A program made the translations under genes and the position numbers. Source: Novosphingobium profundi (lineage in GTDB: Bacteria; Pseudomonadota; Alphaproteobacteria; Sphingomonadales; Sphingomonadaceae). From it: a DNA stretch of 64,000 nucleotides. Under the pieces are notes generated by a model. It had not been told where the DNA came from and did not search any database. It saw only the letters and a program-made list of their open reading frames with translations. The stretch covers positions 124,001 to 188,000 of the forward strand of contig NZ_JABWCU010000013.1 of the NCBI RefSeq assembly GCF_018491765.1, written 5' to 3'. Below, piece by piece: positions 16,578 through 25,269 of the stretch (positions are counted from its first letter, which is position 1; every line of letters begins with the position of its first letter).

Positions 16578-17534
16578 ATGAGCGCCATCATCGCCAATGC
16601 GCCGGTCGACCTCACGGGATGCGTCGGGGAGGATTTTCTCGTCCGTCACGCCATCCCGCGCGGGGGCACGCTGACGCTGGGCGATCGCGTGGCGCTGACG
16701 TCGCTCCATGCCGATTTCGAGCGGAGCGCCCGCGCGCATGGCGGCGTAGAGGCGCATCCCGGCGGTTGCGGCGCCAACACCGCCGCCAGCCTCGCCACGC
16801 TCGGCGGGCGCATCACACTCGTCGCCCCCTTCGGCACCGGCCCCCATGGCGCGCTCGCCCGCGAAGACCTGACCCGGCGCGGGGTCACGATCGCGGGGTT
16901 CGACACCGCCGAACCGCATCTTGCGATCATCACCGCGATCTCGCCCGACGGTGAACGCTCGTTCGCGATGGTGGCCTGCGAGGGACACGACGAATTCGCC
17001 GATCACCTCGCCGCGCTGAACCGCGAATCGTCCGTGCTGCTCGACGGCTACCTGCTCGAGGACAAGGCCAGCGCGGAGGCGATCCTCACGCACGTCGCGA
17101 AGGGCATGCCGGCCGGGCAGGACTTCGTCGTGTGCCCGAACGGCGCGGAGATCATCGCCGCCGCGCCCGAGCGGCTCCACGTCGCCCTCGCCCGCGCCAG
17201 CCACATCCTCCTCAGTGAAATCGAGGCGCTGGCGCTCACCGGATCCGCCGATGCACACGCAGCGGCACGGCGCTTGCGCGCGCGGGGACTTGCCGGGGCG
17301 ATCACGCTCGGCGCGCGCGGTGCACTGCTTTTCGATGGCCACGAAATGGTGGAAGTGCCCGCAGAGGCAATCCCGCCCGGCGAGATCGTCAACATGAACG
17401 GCGCGGGCGATGCCTTCGCTGCCGGCTATCTGCTCGCTCGCCAGCGCGGTCTCAACCTCTTCGAGACCGGCGCCCTGGGCTGTGCCTGCGCCGCCGGGGT
17501 CATCCGCCAGGTCGGCGCACGGCTACCCGCCTGA
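16578..17534 (+). CDS. PfkB-family carbohydrate/nucleoside kinase
   Basis: A 318-residue ribokinase-family kinase. The N-terminal substrate motif GGCGANTAASLATLGG is present, and near residue 272 the C-terminal signature NGAGDAFAAGYL contains the catalytic Asp and anion hole. Sphingomonad homologues are often labelled adenosine kinase or fructokinase; the sequence alone does not decide. The start has GGAAG 9 nt upstream and lies 39 bp after gshA, so cotranscription is probable. The end is 9 bp from the convergent ICMT-like gene. Confidence 0.87.
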   Translation: MSAIIANAPVDLTGCVGEDFLVRHAIPRGGTLTLGDRVALTSLHADFERSARAHGGVEAHPGGCGANTAASLATLGGRITLVAPFGTGPHGALAREDLTRRGVTIAGFDTAEPHLAIITAISPDGERSFAMVACEGHDEFADHLAALNRESSVLLDGYLLEDKASAEAILTHVAKGMPAGQDFVVCPNGAEIIAAAPERLHVALARASHILLSEIEALALTGSADAHAAARRLRARGLAGAITLGARGALLFDGHEMVEVPAEAIPPGEIVNMNGAGDAFAAGYLLARQRGLNLFETGALGCACAAGVIRQVGARLPA

Positions 17535-17543
17535 ACCCTGCCC

Positions 17544-18947
17544 TCATTCGGCGGGCTGCGCGGTATCCTCGAAGCGCGGCGGACGCGGCGCGAAACGCGC
17601 CCACAGCGCCACGAAAGAGCGGGTGATCACCGCGTTGCGCGCCATCCAGGCATGGTATTCGACATACTTGGGGTCCTCGCCCAGCAAGTGACGCTCCTCG
17701 GTCTTGGCGCGCCAGAAGTAGATCCCGCTGACCACCGCCAGCAGCACGGTGTTGCGCACCATGTCGGTCAACGAACCGTTGGTGACGAGAAAGGGCAGCG
17801 TCGAGATCCACCAGAACAGGTTCTTCGAGAGATAGGCCGGGTGGCGGGTGAAACGGTAGGGGCCGTTGGTCAGCACACCGCGGTAGGTAAGGTTGGAAAA
17901 GCGCAAGCCAAAGGCGAAGGTCGCCCAGGCGTAGACGGCGGTGAGGAACACCATCATCGCCACCCACAGCCAGGCCAGACTGACGTCGCCACCCAGCCAG
18001 TGCGCCCAGCCGCCGGTGTTGACCTCGTAGCCCAGCACGTCGGCGCGCCCGATCGTGCCCCACACGAAGGGCGGGTAGCACATCAGCGCCGCGACCCATC
18101 CCGCGAGGTAGGGGTTGCCGCTACGAATGTGCGCGTCGAGCGGACGGAAGGTGAAGATGTAGCCGACCGTGCCGATCTGCACGTCGATAAGGAACAGCAA
18201 CTGGATCAGCAGCGAGCCGATCGCCACCGGATCGCGGCCGAGCGTGCCGAGATCGGCCTCCACCACCGCGCCGAACCCGCCGGGCAGGATCGAGATCATG
18301 AAGGCGCCGAAGAAGCCCTTGATCGCCCAGGCCCGCCAGTGCTTCTTGACCTGCTCGCCATCCCAGGCCTCGCGCCCGAGCAGCATCGCGCCGAAGTGCC
18401 AGGACGCATCGCGCGGCTGCGTCAGGACGCGGTCGAGCCACAGGACGTAAGGCACCGAGAGCGCGAAGAGCGGCACCGCCGCCGCGCCGATCACCTCCAT
18501 CGCGAAGAGGTACTGCCCGTCCCAGTACCAGCGCCCCATGCAGTAGAAGAGCCCAATCCCGACCCAGGTCCCCCACAGGCCCGCAAGCTTGGTGACCGAG
18601 ATGTCGAACGTCTCGGCCAGGGGACGCCGGGAATTCCAGTCGATCCCGGTCGAGGGATTGCGGTGGACCTTGTCGACCAGCAGCGAATAGAGGCTCATCG
18701 CGCAGCCGGTGACGAAGAGCGTGGCCAGCGCTGCATAGGGCCCGCTCAAGGGCGCACGGGGGCCCGGTATGCCCAGCGCGGGGGCCAGGCTCGCCCAGTT
18801 ACGGCAGACCAGCAGCCAGAGGACGAGCGCGGCCAGGCCCACGAAGCCCACCGCGCCCGATACGTCGCTGGTGGGGCGGGCCGTGCCCGTGCCCGTACCC
18901 AAGGCGGCTCCTGCTCCCGGCTTCCGAATGTCGCGCAGCTCTGTCAT
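17544..18947 (-). CDS. ICMT-like integral membrane methyltransferase family protein
   Basis: A 467-residue polytopic membrane protein with roughly nine or ten hydrophobic helices. The C-terminal 150 residues resemble isoprenylcysteine carboxyl methyltransferases: NGPYRFTRHPAYLSKNLFWW followed by EERHLLGEDPKYVEYHAW, the SAM-binding signature of that fold. Bacteria have no prenylated proteins, so family members here methylate or modify unknown, probably lipid-like, substrates. The long N-terminal membrane region (about 300 residues) is more than an ICMT needs. It lies downstream of bamB on the same strand, separated by a terminator-like hairpin. Confidence 0.78.
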   Translation of the reverse strand: MTELRDIRKPGAGAALGTGTGTARPTSDVSGAVGFVGLAALVLWLLVCRNWASLAPALGIPGPRAPLSGPYAALATLFVTGCAMSLYSLLVDKVHRNPSTGIDWNSRRPLAETFDISVTKLAGLWGTWVGIGLFYCMGRWYWDGQYLFAMEVIGAAAVPLFALSVPYVLWLDRVLTQPRDASWHFGAMLLGREAWDGEQVKKHWRAWAIKGFFGAFMISILPGGFGAVVEADLGTLGRDPVAIGSLLIQLLFLIDVQIGTVGYIFTFRPLDAHIRSGNPYLAGWVAALMCYPPFVWGTIGRADVLGYEVNTGGWAHWLGGDVSLAWLWVAMMVFLTAVYAWATFAFGLRFSNLTYRGVLTNGPYRFTRHPAYLSKNLFWWISTLPFLVTNGSLTDMVRNTVLLAVVSGIYFWRAKTEERHLLGEDPKYVEYHAWMARNAVITRSFVALWARFAPRPPRFEDTAQPAE

Positions 18948-19027
18948 GGCCCTGTGGCTAAGGGCAAATGGTTAAGGGGCCCGAAACGAGCCCCTTTCCG
19001 CGCGCAAGGCGGACATGTCCGATGCGA

Positions 19028-19060
19028 CGGGCGCCTGGTCGAGGTTCGATCAGGCGCCCG
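19028..19060 (-). terminator. Strong hairpin after bamB
   Basis: A 10-bp perfect stem (19028-19037 with 19051-19060, CGGGCGCCTG / CAGGCGCCCG) continues inward with a further 5 bp to a GGT loop. It lies just downstream of the bamB stop at 19069. A second smaller stem AAGGGGC/GCCCCTT at 18974-18996 follows. There is no long U-run. Confidence 0.6.
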
Positions 19061-19068
19061 CGCAAACA

Positions 19069-20475
19069 TCAGCGGTAGGCCGTGATGCGGCCCGAATTGT
19101 CGAGGATGTAGAGCGTCGAATTGGCGACCACCGGGGCCAGCGAGACGCTGTCGCCCAGTTCGGCGAACTTGGTCGGCGTGCCCGTGGCGGGATCGACCTT
19201 GTAGACCTCGCCGCGCGAGTTGGCGGTCCACAGCGTGTTGCCGGCGAGCACCGGCCCCACCCAGAACACCGGGTTCTTGCGCTTCTTGGGCTTCTGGTAG
19301 CGCATCAGTTGGGTCAGCCAGCGCACTTTGCCGTTCGCGCGCGAGATCGCGAGAATCTCGGCGTGATCGTCGAGCGTGAAGACCCAGTCGCCCGCGACCG
19401 CCGGGGTCGAGATGCCCGCGAGGTTGAGTTCCCACACGCGCTGGCCGGTCAGCAGCTCGTAAGCCGCCATGCGGCCGCCCTGGCCCAGCGCGAAGACGCG
19501 GTCCTGGTCGATGATCGGATCGGCGTCGACGTCGGTGAGACTGCCCACTTCGGTCGAGATCGAGGTGCGCGAGAGCGCGTCCGACCAGAGCTGGCGGCCG
19601 TTCTCGTAGCGGTAGGCGACGAGCTCGCCCGAAGAATAGCCCGCGATCACGGTGCCGCGCCCGGCGGCGGGCGAAGCCACGCCGAAGACGCCCGACTGGG
19701 TGACCGAGCCCGATTCGTTCCACAGGATCTTGCCGTCCTCGGCGTTGAGCGCGAAGATCTGGTTGTCCTGGGTCATGACGTAGATCGCGTTGAACGCCAC
19801 CGTCGGCGCGCCGCGCAGCGGGCCTGCCGGCTTCACCGACCAGAGCTGCTTGCCGTCCTTGGCGTCGAGCGCGGCGACTTCGCCCAGGCCCGTGGTGACG
19901 TAGAGCTTGCCGCTCTCGAAGCTGACGCCGCCACCGAAGACCGAGCGTTCGTTGTCACCCGAAACCGAGAAGCTCTTGGTCCACAGCTGGCTGCCGGTCT
20001 GCGCGTTGAAGGCGTGGACGACGCCCTGCGTGTCGATCACGAAGAGGTTGCCATCGCCGATGACCGGTGCGGCCGCAAGACGCTGGCGCTGCGAGGCACC
20101 GGCGATCTGCGCGGTCCAGGCCTTGGTCGGGTTGTCCGCCAGCGCGAGGTGGCCGTAGGACTTGGTCGGCGTGCCGCCGCCCTGCGCCCAGGCGGTGTTG
20201 ACCTGCTCGGGCGGCAGGACGACCGAGACCATCGAGAGCGTGGGATCGACTTCCGCACCGCTTTCGATGTGCGAGAGGATCGGGATACGCTCGCCCACGG
20301 TCGGGGTCTTGGGGCCACCGTCACCGCCACCGCCGAAAAGCTTGCAGCCCGAAAGGGCCGTCAGCAGCGCAATCGCGACAAGCGGCGCGGCGCGGCGACG
20401 CCACGCGGCGCGCGGCGCGCTAGGCGCATTCGAGGCCTTTGCATTCATGCCGAATTTCTCACAGGTATCGATCAT
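19069..20475 (-). CDS. bamB: Outer membrane assembly lipoprotein BamB
   Basis: Lipoprotein of the BAM complex that inserts beta-barrel proteins into the outer membrane. The 468-residue protein has a basic N-terminus, hydrophobic segment and lipobox LSGC with Cys44, followed by an eight-bladed PQQ-type beta-propeller; blade motifs such as GSQLWTKSF, GKQLWSV, GKILWNESG and GQRVWELN recur. The first ATG overlaps the upstream stop (ATGA) with AAAGG before it; a second Met nine codons later is an alternative. The upstream neighbour is a YfgM-like protein, matching the yfgM-bamB order of enterics. der (engA), the usual next gene, is absent here. Confidence 0.93.
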   Translation of the reverse strand: MIDTCEKFGMNAKASNAPSAPRAAWRRRAAPLVAIALLTALSGCKLFGGGGDGGPKTPTVGERIPILSHIESGAEVDPTLSMVSVVLPPEQVNTAWAQGGGTPTKSYGHLALADNPTKAWTAQIAGASQRQRLAAAPVIGDGNLFVIDTQGVVHAFNAQTGSQLWTKSFSVSGDNERSVFGGGVSFESGKLYVTTGLGEVAALDAKDGKQLWSVKPAGPLRGAPTVAFNAIYVMTQDNQIFALNAEDGKILWNESGSVTQSGVFGVASPAAGRGTVIAGYSSGELVAYRYENGRQLWSDALSRTSISTEVGSLTDVDADPIIDQDRVFALGQGGRMAAYELLTGQRVWELNLAGISTPAVAGDWVFTLDDHAEILAISRANGKVRWLTQLMRYQKPKKRKNPVFWVGPVLAGNTLWTANSRGEVYKVDPATGTPTKFAELGDSVSLAPVVANSTLYILDNSGRITAYR

Positions 20476-21299
20476 TCGGCAGCCTTTCCGCCTTTCGCGT
20501 CTTCATTCGTGGTCTTGGCGCCGGCCGTGTCCGCGATCGGTTCACCCTGGGCATCGACGACGTCGGCCACGGCATCGACGCCGAGCAGGGCGGCGAGCTG
20601 GCGTGCGCGGCTGCGCAGCCCCTCGGAAGAATTCTCGTCCTTGGCGATGGCCGCGAAAAGCGGTCCGGCCTGGCCGGGCTTGTCCATCTTGAGGTAGGCC
20701 ATGCCCACCATCTCGCCCGCGACGCCGAACCAGGCGTTGCCCGGTGCGGCCAGCGGCTTGAGCCGTGCGACGACGTCCTGCGGCTTCATGTCGTCGAAGC
20801 GCGCGGCGACCGAACGCACCGTGGCGAGATCGCGCAAGGGCTGGGGCGCGGAGGCGTCGGCGGCGACCTCGTCGTAGATCGTGGCCGCGCCCTTGGCGTC
20901 GTCCTGCTCCTGCGCGATCGCGGCGAGCATCAGCCGTGCGGGCACGGTGTTGCCCTTGGCGTCCGCGCCGGTCAGCGCCTTGAGCTTGCTCTTCGCATCG
21001 GCAAGGTTGCCGGCCTGGACCGCGTCGAGCGCCTGGACATAGGCCTCGGCGTGTTCCTCGCGCAGGGTCTTCTGGTGATGGTTCCAGTAGAGCCAGCCGC
21101 CGAACCCGGCGAGGACCACGACGATCAGGACGGCGAGCGCGATGCCCTTGCCCTTGATGAAGTTCTCCATCTGGTCCTGGCGCAGGGCATCATCGACTTC
21201 GCGAACGAAGACGTCCTGCTGCGCGGCCTTTACGGCAGCGGCCCGGTCGTTGCCGGAAGGGCCATTGGAGGCGGATTTCGTGTCAGGTGGCAGGGCCAA
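20472..21299 (-). CDS. YfgM-like tetratricopeptide membrane protein
   Basis: About 275 residues: a cytoplasmic N-terminal stretch (VFVREVDDALRQDQM), one membrane segment (GIALAVLIVVVLAGFGGWLYW, near residues 52-72) and a periplasmic alpha-helical TPR-like domain. YfgM proteins associate with SecYEG and periplasmic chaperones; the gene also precedes bamB in enterics, which supports the call. I place the start at the TTG at 21299 (giving MALPPDTK) because a promoter-like sequence at 21341-21368 lies downstream of the alternative GTG at 21386. The start is therefore an inference. Confidence 0.78.
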   Translation of the reverse strand: MALPPDTKSASNGPSGNDRAAAVKAAQQDVFVREVDDALRQDQMENFIKGKGIALAVLIVVVLAGFGGWLYWNHHQKTLREEHAEAYVQALDAVQAGNLADAKSKLKALTGADAKGNTVPARLMLAAIAQEQDDAKGAATIYDEVAADASAPQPLRDLATVRSVAARFDDMKPQDVVARLKPLAAPGNAWFGVAGEMVGMAYLKMDKPGQAGPLFAAIAKDENSSEGLRSRARQLAALLGVDAVADVVDAQGEPIADTAGAKTTNEDAKGGKAAE

Positions 21300-21340
21300 G
21301 ATCGGGGCGCTTTCTGCGGTAAACGAGGTTGGTTTCGGGC

Positions 21341-21368
21341 TGTTTAGCGTATGGACGCGGGTTTTCAA
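21341..21368 (-). promoter_or_regulatory. Sigma70-type promoter for yfgM-bamB
   Basis: On the minus strand TTGAAA (21363-21368) and TAAACA (21341-21346) are separated by 16 bp. Transcription would start near 21334, about 35 bases before the TTG at 21299. It lies in the 135-bp gap after the glycosyltransferase gene. Confidence 0.5.
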
Positions 21369-21434
21369 CGGGGATGATCGCTGCACGTCCCGCTCTGAAG
21401 CAGAACTGAACGGCGAGATCGACCCCCCGCATCC

Positions 21435-22562
21435 TTACGGCAGGTCGGCAAGCCCCATAGCGCCTGCGTACGTCCGCCGATAGGCCGAAATCATCACATT
21501 CTCGTCGTAGTGCCGCGCGGCGTATACGCGATTGGCCTGACCGACACGTGCGCGCAAGTCTCCATCGCCCGCCAGAGCGCAGAGCGCGGCGGCCAGCGCC
21601 GCCTCGTCGCCGGGCGCGGTGACGTAGGGGTGGTTTTCGGGCGCGACCATGGCCGCCACGTCGCCCACGGCCGGCGCCGCGACGGCGAGCCCCGCCGCCA
21701 TCGATTCGACCACCGAGATCGGGAACTGCTCGCTGCGGGACGATAGCGCGAAGAGATCGAACAGCCCGACCGCGCGCGAGGGATCGGCCACGAAACCGGG
21801 CAGGTGCACCCGCTCGGCGACCCCGCAGGCGCGCGCCTGCGCCTCGATCGCACCGCGTTCGGGCCCCTCGCCCAGGATCACCAGTTCCCATTCGCCCGGC
21901 ATCCGCGCGAAAGCGCGCACCAGCTGCGGCAGGTCCTTGACCGCGCGCAACCCCGCCAGCGTGCCCAGCCAGCGCGCCCCCGGTGCCTTGACCAGCCCCG
22001 CAATCGCGTCGACGGGCGGCGCCTTGGCATAGGCGGCGGTCGCGATGCCGTTGGAAATCAGCCGCACCCGAGCGCGCGGCTGCTTCCACGCGCCGAGCGC
22101 GATGCCCTCGAGCCGCAGCGAAGGGACGACGAGCGCGAAGGCGCCGCCGAGCGCGAAACGGCGGAAGAGGTTGCGTTGCCACTTGAGCCCTTGCGCCTCA
22201 TCCTCGTTGAAGCCGTCCTCGTGGTGGACGAGCGGAGGCAGACCCAGCCGCCGCGCATGGAGCCGATGCGCCAGCACCGTGTCCATCGCCCCCCAATTGT
22301 AGGTCAGCACGAGATCGTAGCCGCACATCGCCTCGGCCAGCCGGTGCAGCCGCGCGGGCGTCGGCCGACCCTGCAAGGGCGGAAAATCGCCGCCGAGCTC
22401 GACTTCGAGCGCGGGATCGATCAGCTCCGCCGCGCCATAGGCCCCGGGTAAGGCGGAGACGATCCGATGCCGGATCGCCGGACCGAACGCCTTCATCAGG
22501 CGCACCGCGCGCACTTCCTTGCCGCCTGCGTCGAAACCCGAATGGAGGTGGAGGAAACGCAT
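21435..22562 (-). CDS. GT4-family glycosyltransferase
   Basis: A 375-residue GT-B fold glycosyltransferase. The N-terminal acceptor half begins MRFLHLHSGFDAGGKEVRAV with the glycine loop. The C-terminal nucleotide-sugar half has LGEGPERGAIEAQA and the E-x7-E catalytic/donor motif in SEQFPISVVESMAAGL. It likely builds an envelope sugar polymer, glycolipid or exopolysaccharide; donor and acceptor are not deducible. It follows the alpha/beta hydrolase by 11 bp on the same strand, but no other polysaccharide genes are nearby. The ATG at 22562 begins the conserved first strand; the open frame upstream is shadow. Confidence 0.88.
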   Translation of the reverse strand: MRFLHLHSGFDAGGKEVRAVRLMKAFGPAIRHRIVSALPGAYGAAELIDPALEVELGGDFPPLQGRPTPARLHRLAEAMCGYDLVLTYNWGAMDTVLAHRLHARRLGLPPLVHHEDGFNEDEAQGLKWQRNLFRRFALGGAFALVVPSLRLEGIALGAWKQPRARVRLISNGIATAAYAKAPPVDAIAGLVKAPGARWLGTLAGLRAVKDLPQLVRAFARMPGEWELVILGEGPERGAIEAQARACGVAERVHLPGFVADPSRAVGLFDLFALSSRSEQFPISVVESMAAGLAVAAPAVGDVAAMVAPENHPYVTAPGDEAALAAALCALAGDGDLRARVGQANRVYAARHYDENVMISAYRRTYAGAMGLADLP

Positions 22563-22573
22563 CGCCGGCCGCC

Positions 22574-23491
22574 TCAGGCCGTCCGCTCCGGCGTGGCCGA
22601 TACCGCGGCGGTGCGCGCCAGCAGCGCCTCGATCGCGGCGACCGCCTCGGGCTCGTCGAGCGTGGGCGCGTGGCCGACCCCGGCCAGCGTCAGCGCCTCG
22701 GCCCCCGGGACACGTTCGAGCATCTGCGCCAGCGTCTTGAGCGAGAGCAGGTCGGACAGCTCGCCGCGCAGCACCAGCAGCGGGCGGCCCGCCATCGCCT
22801 CCCAGAACGGCCAGAGGTCGGGCTGATCGGCCATGTCGGCCGCCAGGATCGGCTCGGCGATCTTCATGTCGTAGTCGAACACGATGCGTCCGTTGCTGGT
22901 AAGCGTCATCAGCCGCTTGGCCTTGCGGATCCAGAAATCGAGCGGTTGGCCGGGGTGGGCATCGCCTTGCGCGCTTTCGAGGCCCCGCGCGGCATGGACC
23001 CAGGTCGGGTAGCTGCGCCCTTGCCCGACGTAGTCGCGGATGCGCTCCATGCCCTCGGGCTCGAGCCAGGGGCCGACGTCGTTGATCACCGCCGCGCGCA
23101 CCCGCTCGGGCACGACCTGGGCCAGCCCCATCGCGATCAGCCCGCCCAGAGATGTGCCGATCACCGAGAAGCTCTGGATGCCCTCGGCACGGATGAGCCC
23201 GAGGATGTCCTCGACATATTGCTGAGGCGTGTAGCTGGCCGCATCCTTCGCATAATCGCTCTCGCCGCGCCCGCGCAGATCGGGGCACAGCACGTTCCAG
23301 CCGCGCGCGGCAAGATGGGGGGCCAGCCCGTCGAAATCGCGCGCGTTGCGGCTGAGGCCGTGGAGGCAGAGCACCACGCCGGCCGCCTCGTCCGCATCGC
23401 CTGCCCCTTCGCGCGTCACCGGCGCATAGTCGCGATAATGCAGCTTGAGACCATCCGCGCTCGACCAGTAGCGATCCTCGTAGTGCGTCAT
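22574..23491 (-). CDS. Alpha/beta hydrolase
   Basis: A 305-residue cytoplasmic alpha/beta-hydrolase. The oxyanion-hole HGLSRNARDF, the nucleophile elbow GTSLGG (Ser in the middle) and the final His in GVGHAPTLDEPE form a complete catalytic set. A cap domain with RIRDYVGQGRSYPTWVHAARG sits between. Members include esterases, haloperoxidase-like and C-C hydrolases; the substrate is unknown. Start MTHYEDRYWSS at 23491 is conserved-looking and lies in a 156-bp divergent spacer with selO. Stop-to-start distance to the glycosyltransferase is 11 bp. Confidence 0.88.
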   Translation of the reverse strand: MTHYEDRYWSSADGLKLHYRDYAPVTREGAGDADEAAGVVLCLHGLSRNARDFDGLAPHLAARGWNVLCPDLRGRGESDYAKDAASYTPQQYVEDILGLIRAEGIQSFSVIGTSLGGLIAMGLAQVVPERVRAAVINDVGPWLEPEGMERIRDYVGQGRSYPTWVHAARGLESAQGDAHPGQPLDFWIRKAKRLMTLTSNGRIVFDYDMKIAEPILAADMADQPDLWPFWEAMAGRPLLVLRGELSDLLSLKTLAQMLERVPGAEALTLAGVGHAPTLDEPEAVAAIEALLARTAAVSATPERTA

Positions 23492-23647
23492 CAACTCGCC
23501 CGTTCCTGCCCTTCGTCTCGATGTCGCGTCGCGGCGGCCAACGGACCTGCGCGCCCGTCCGTGACCACTCGCGCGGGTGATAGCTTTCCTGAAGGCCTGT
23601 GAACACCCGGCTTGAAGCGCGACGTGGACAGGCCCACCTTGGAAGCC

Positions 23648-25093
23648 ATGTCCTTTCCCGCCCCCCGGTCCGACCATCGCCCCGAACCCGCCCCTGGCCC
23701 CTACCGCTCCGATCGCGCCATCGAACCGGTCGCCGGCTGGCTCGCCGATCCGGTCGACGCCGCGCCCTTTCCCCAACACGTGCTGCGCTTCCGCAACCAG
23801 CGCCAGGCCGCGACGGTCGGCCTCGACCACCTCGACGAGGCGCAGTGGATCGCCCATTTCGGCCGCTTCGAGGCGCTGGAGGACAACCTCCCGCGCCCCC
23901 TCGCGCTGCGCTACCACGGGCACCAGTTCCGCAGCTACAATCCGGACCTGGGCGACGGGCGTGGGTTCCTCTTCGCGCAGCTGCGCGCGGCGCCGCAGGG
24001 GTCCGAGGCACCCGCGCGCCTGCTGGACCTGGGCACCAAGGGTTCGGGCCAGACACCGTGGAGCCGCGATGGCGACGGGCGCCTGACACTCAAGGGCGCG
24101 GTGCGCGAGATTCTCGCCACCGAAATGCTCGAGGCGCTCGGCGTGAACACGAGCAAGACCTTCTCGGTGATCGAGACCGGCGAACGGCTGTGGCGCGGCG
24201 ACGAGCCTTCGCCGACGCGCTCGGCGGTGCTCGTGCGGCTCTCGCACGGGCACATCCGCATCGGCTCGTTCCAGCGGCTCTACGCTCTGGGCGAGAGCGA
24301 CCACCTCGAAGCGCTGGTGGCCTATGCGCTGGAGCACTATCCCGGCCCGGCCGCGCCCGAGGATGCCCCCGACCGGGCCAATCCGGCGGTGATCCTGCTC
24401 CATCAGGTGGTCGCCCGCCTCGCCGACCTTGCGGCCTCGTGGATGGTCGCCGGCTTCGTCCACGGCGTGCTCAACACCGACAACATGAACATCTCGGGCG
24501 AGAGCTTCGATTACGGCCCCTGGCGTTGGGCGCCGCGTTGGGACCCGCGCTTCACCGCCGCCTATTTCGACCACACCGGGCTCTACGCCTTCGGCCGCCA
24601 GCCCGAGGCGCTGCTGTGGAACTGCGGGCAGTTAGCCATGGCCTTAAGCCCACTTGCCGAAACGCCCGCGCTCGTCGCCGCGCTCGACCGCTTCGGCCCG
24701 CTCTACCAGGAGGCGCTGACCCGGCGCTTCTGCTGGCGCCTCGGCGTCGTCGCGCAGGGCCTCGAGGCCGACACCGCGCTGGTCCAGGCCGCCGAGCAGG
24801 CGATGGTCGAGACCGGGCTCTCGCCCGACGCCTTCTTCTTCCTCCACCGCGCCGGACGCCAGCCGGGCACCGGCGATTTCGGCACTCGCCTCGCGACATA
24901 TGCCCCGAGCGCAACCTGCGACGAACCGTTCTGGCGCGCCGAAGCCGCCCCCGACCTGCACATCGAGGAAGTCGAGCGGATCTGGGAAGCCATCGCCGAA
25001 CGCGACGACTGGAGCGAACTCGACAACAAAGTTGCAGCCATCCGCGAATTGGGTCGTTATCTGGGGCCCGCGCCGCGTCCGCTCGCGCAGTGA
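23648..25093 (+). CDS. selO: Protein adenylyltransferase SelO (YdiU family)
   Basis: Pseudokinase-fold enzyme that transfers AMP from ATP to Ser/Thr/Tyr of target proteins, linked to redox homeostasis. The 481-residue protein shows family blocks HGHQFRSYNPDLGDGRG, the glycine loop LGTKGSGQTPWSR, RIGSFQRL and the metal/nucleotide motif GVLNTDNMNISGESFDYGP. Unlike the eukaryotic form there is no C-terminal selenocysteine; most bacterial copies lack it. The ATG at 23648 (MSFPAP) is preferred over an in-frame TTG at 23612 on codon strength. A GCCGGG/CCCGGT stem follows the stop. Confidence 0.94.
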   Translation: MSFPAPRSDHRPEPAPGPYRSDRAIEPVAGWLADPVDAAPFPQHVLRFRNQRQAATVGLDHLDEAQWIAHFGRFEALEDNLPRPLALRYHGHQFRSYNPDLGDGRGFLFAQLRAAPQGSEAPARLLDLGTKGSGQTPWSRDGDGRLTLKGAVREILATEMLEALGVNTSKTFSVIETGERLWRGDEPSPTRSAVLVRLSHGHIRIGSFQRLYALGESDHLEALVAYALEHYPGPAAPEDAPDRANPAVILLHQVVARLADLAASWMVAGFVHGVLNTDNMNISGESFDYGPWRWAPRWDPRFTAAYFDHTGLYAFGRQPEALLWNCGQLAMALSPLAETPALVAALDRFGPLYQEALTRRFCWRLGVVAQGLEADTALVQAAEQAMVETGLSPDAFFFLHRAGRQPGTGDFGTRLATYAPSATCDEPFWRAEAAPDLHIEEVERIWEAIAERDDWSELDNKVAAIRELGRYLGPAPRPLAQ

Positions 25094-25120
25094 GCACTTT
25101 TTGCCGGGCGCGTTAGCAAC

Positions 25121-25147
25121 CCGGTAGGAATAGCCCCGGTAGGAATA
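25121..25147 (+). repeat. Short tandem repeat
   Basis: Two copies of CCGGTAGGAATA at 25121-25132 and 25136-25147, period 15 bp, in the 176-bp gap between selO and astD. They could be a paired regulator site or chance. Confidence 0.5.
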
Positions 25148-25269
25148 CCCATGCTTTTCGACCCAAGATTTCCAAATTCCTTAGCTAACGCAGACAGGAG
25201 CCTTGATCGGCGGGGCACGCGCGCGCGCCACACCGGCACGCACGAATCGAACGGGAGCCCGTCAGGGAC

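Noticed and set aside
14430..17342. 970-codon open frame on the minus strand across rsmE, gshA and the PfkB kinase
   Set aside because: Shadow of three clear plus-strand genes; no conserved motif and it spans several gene boundaries.
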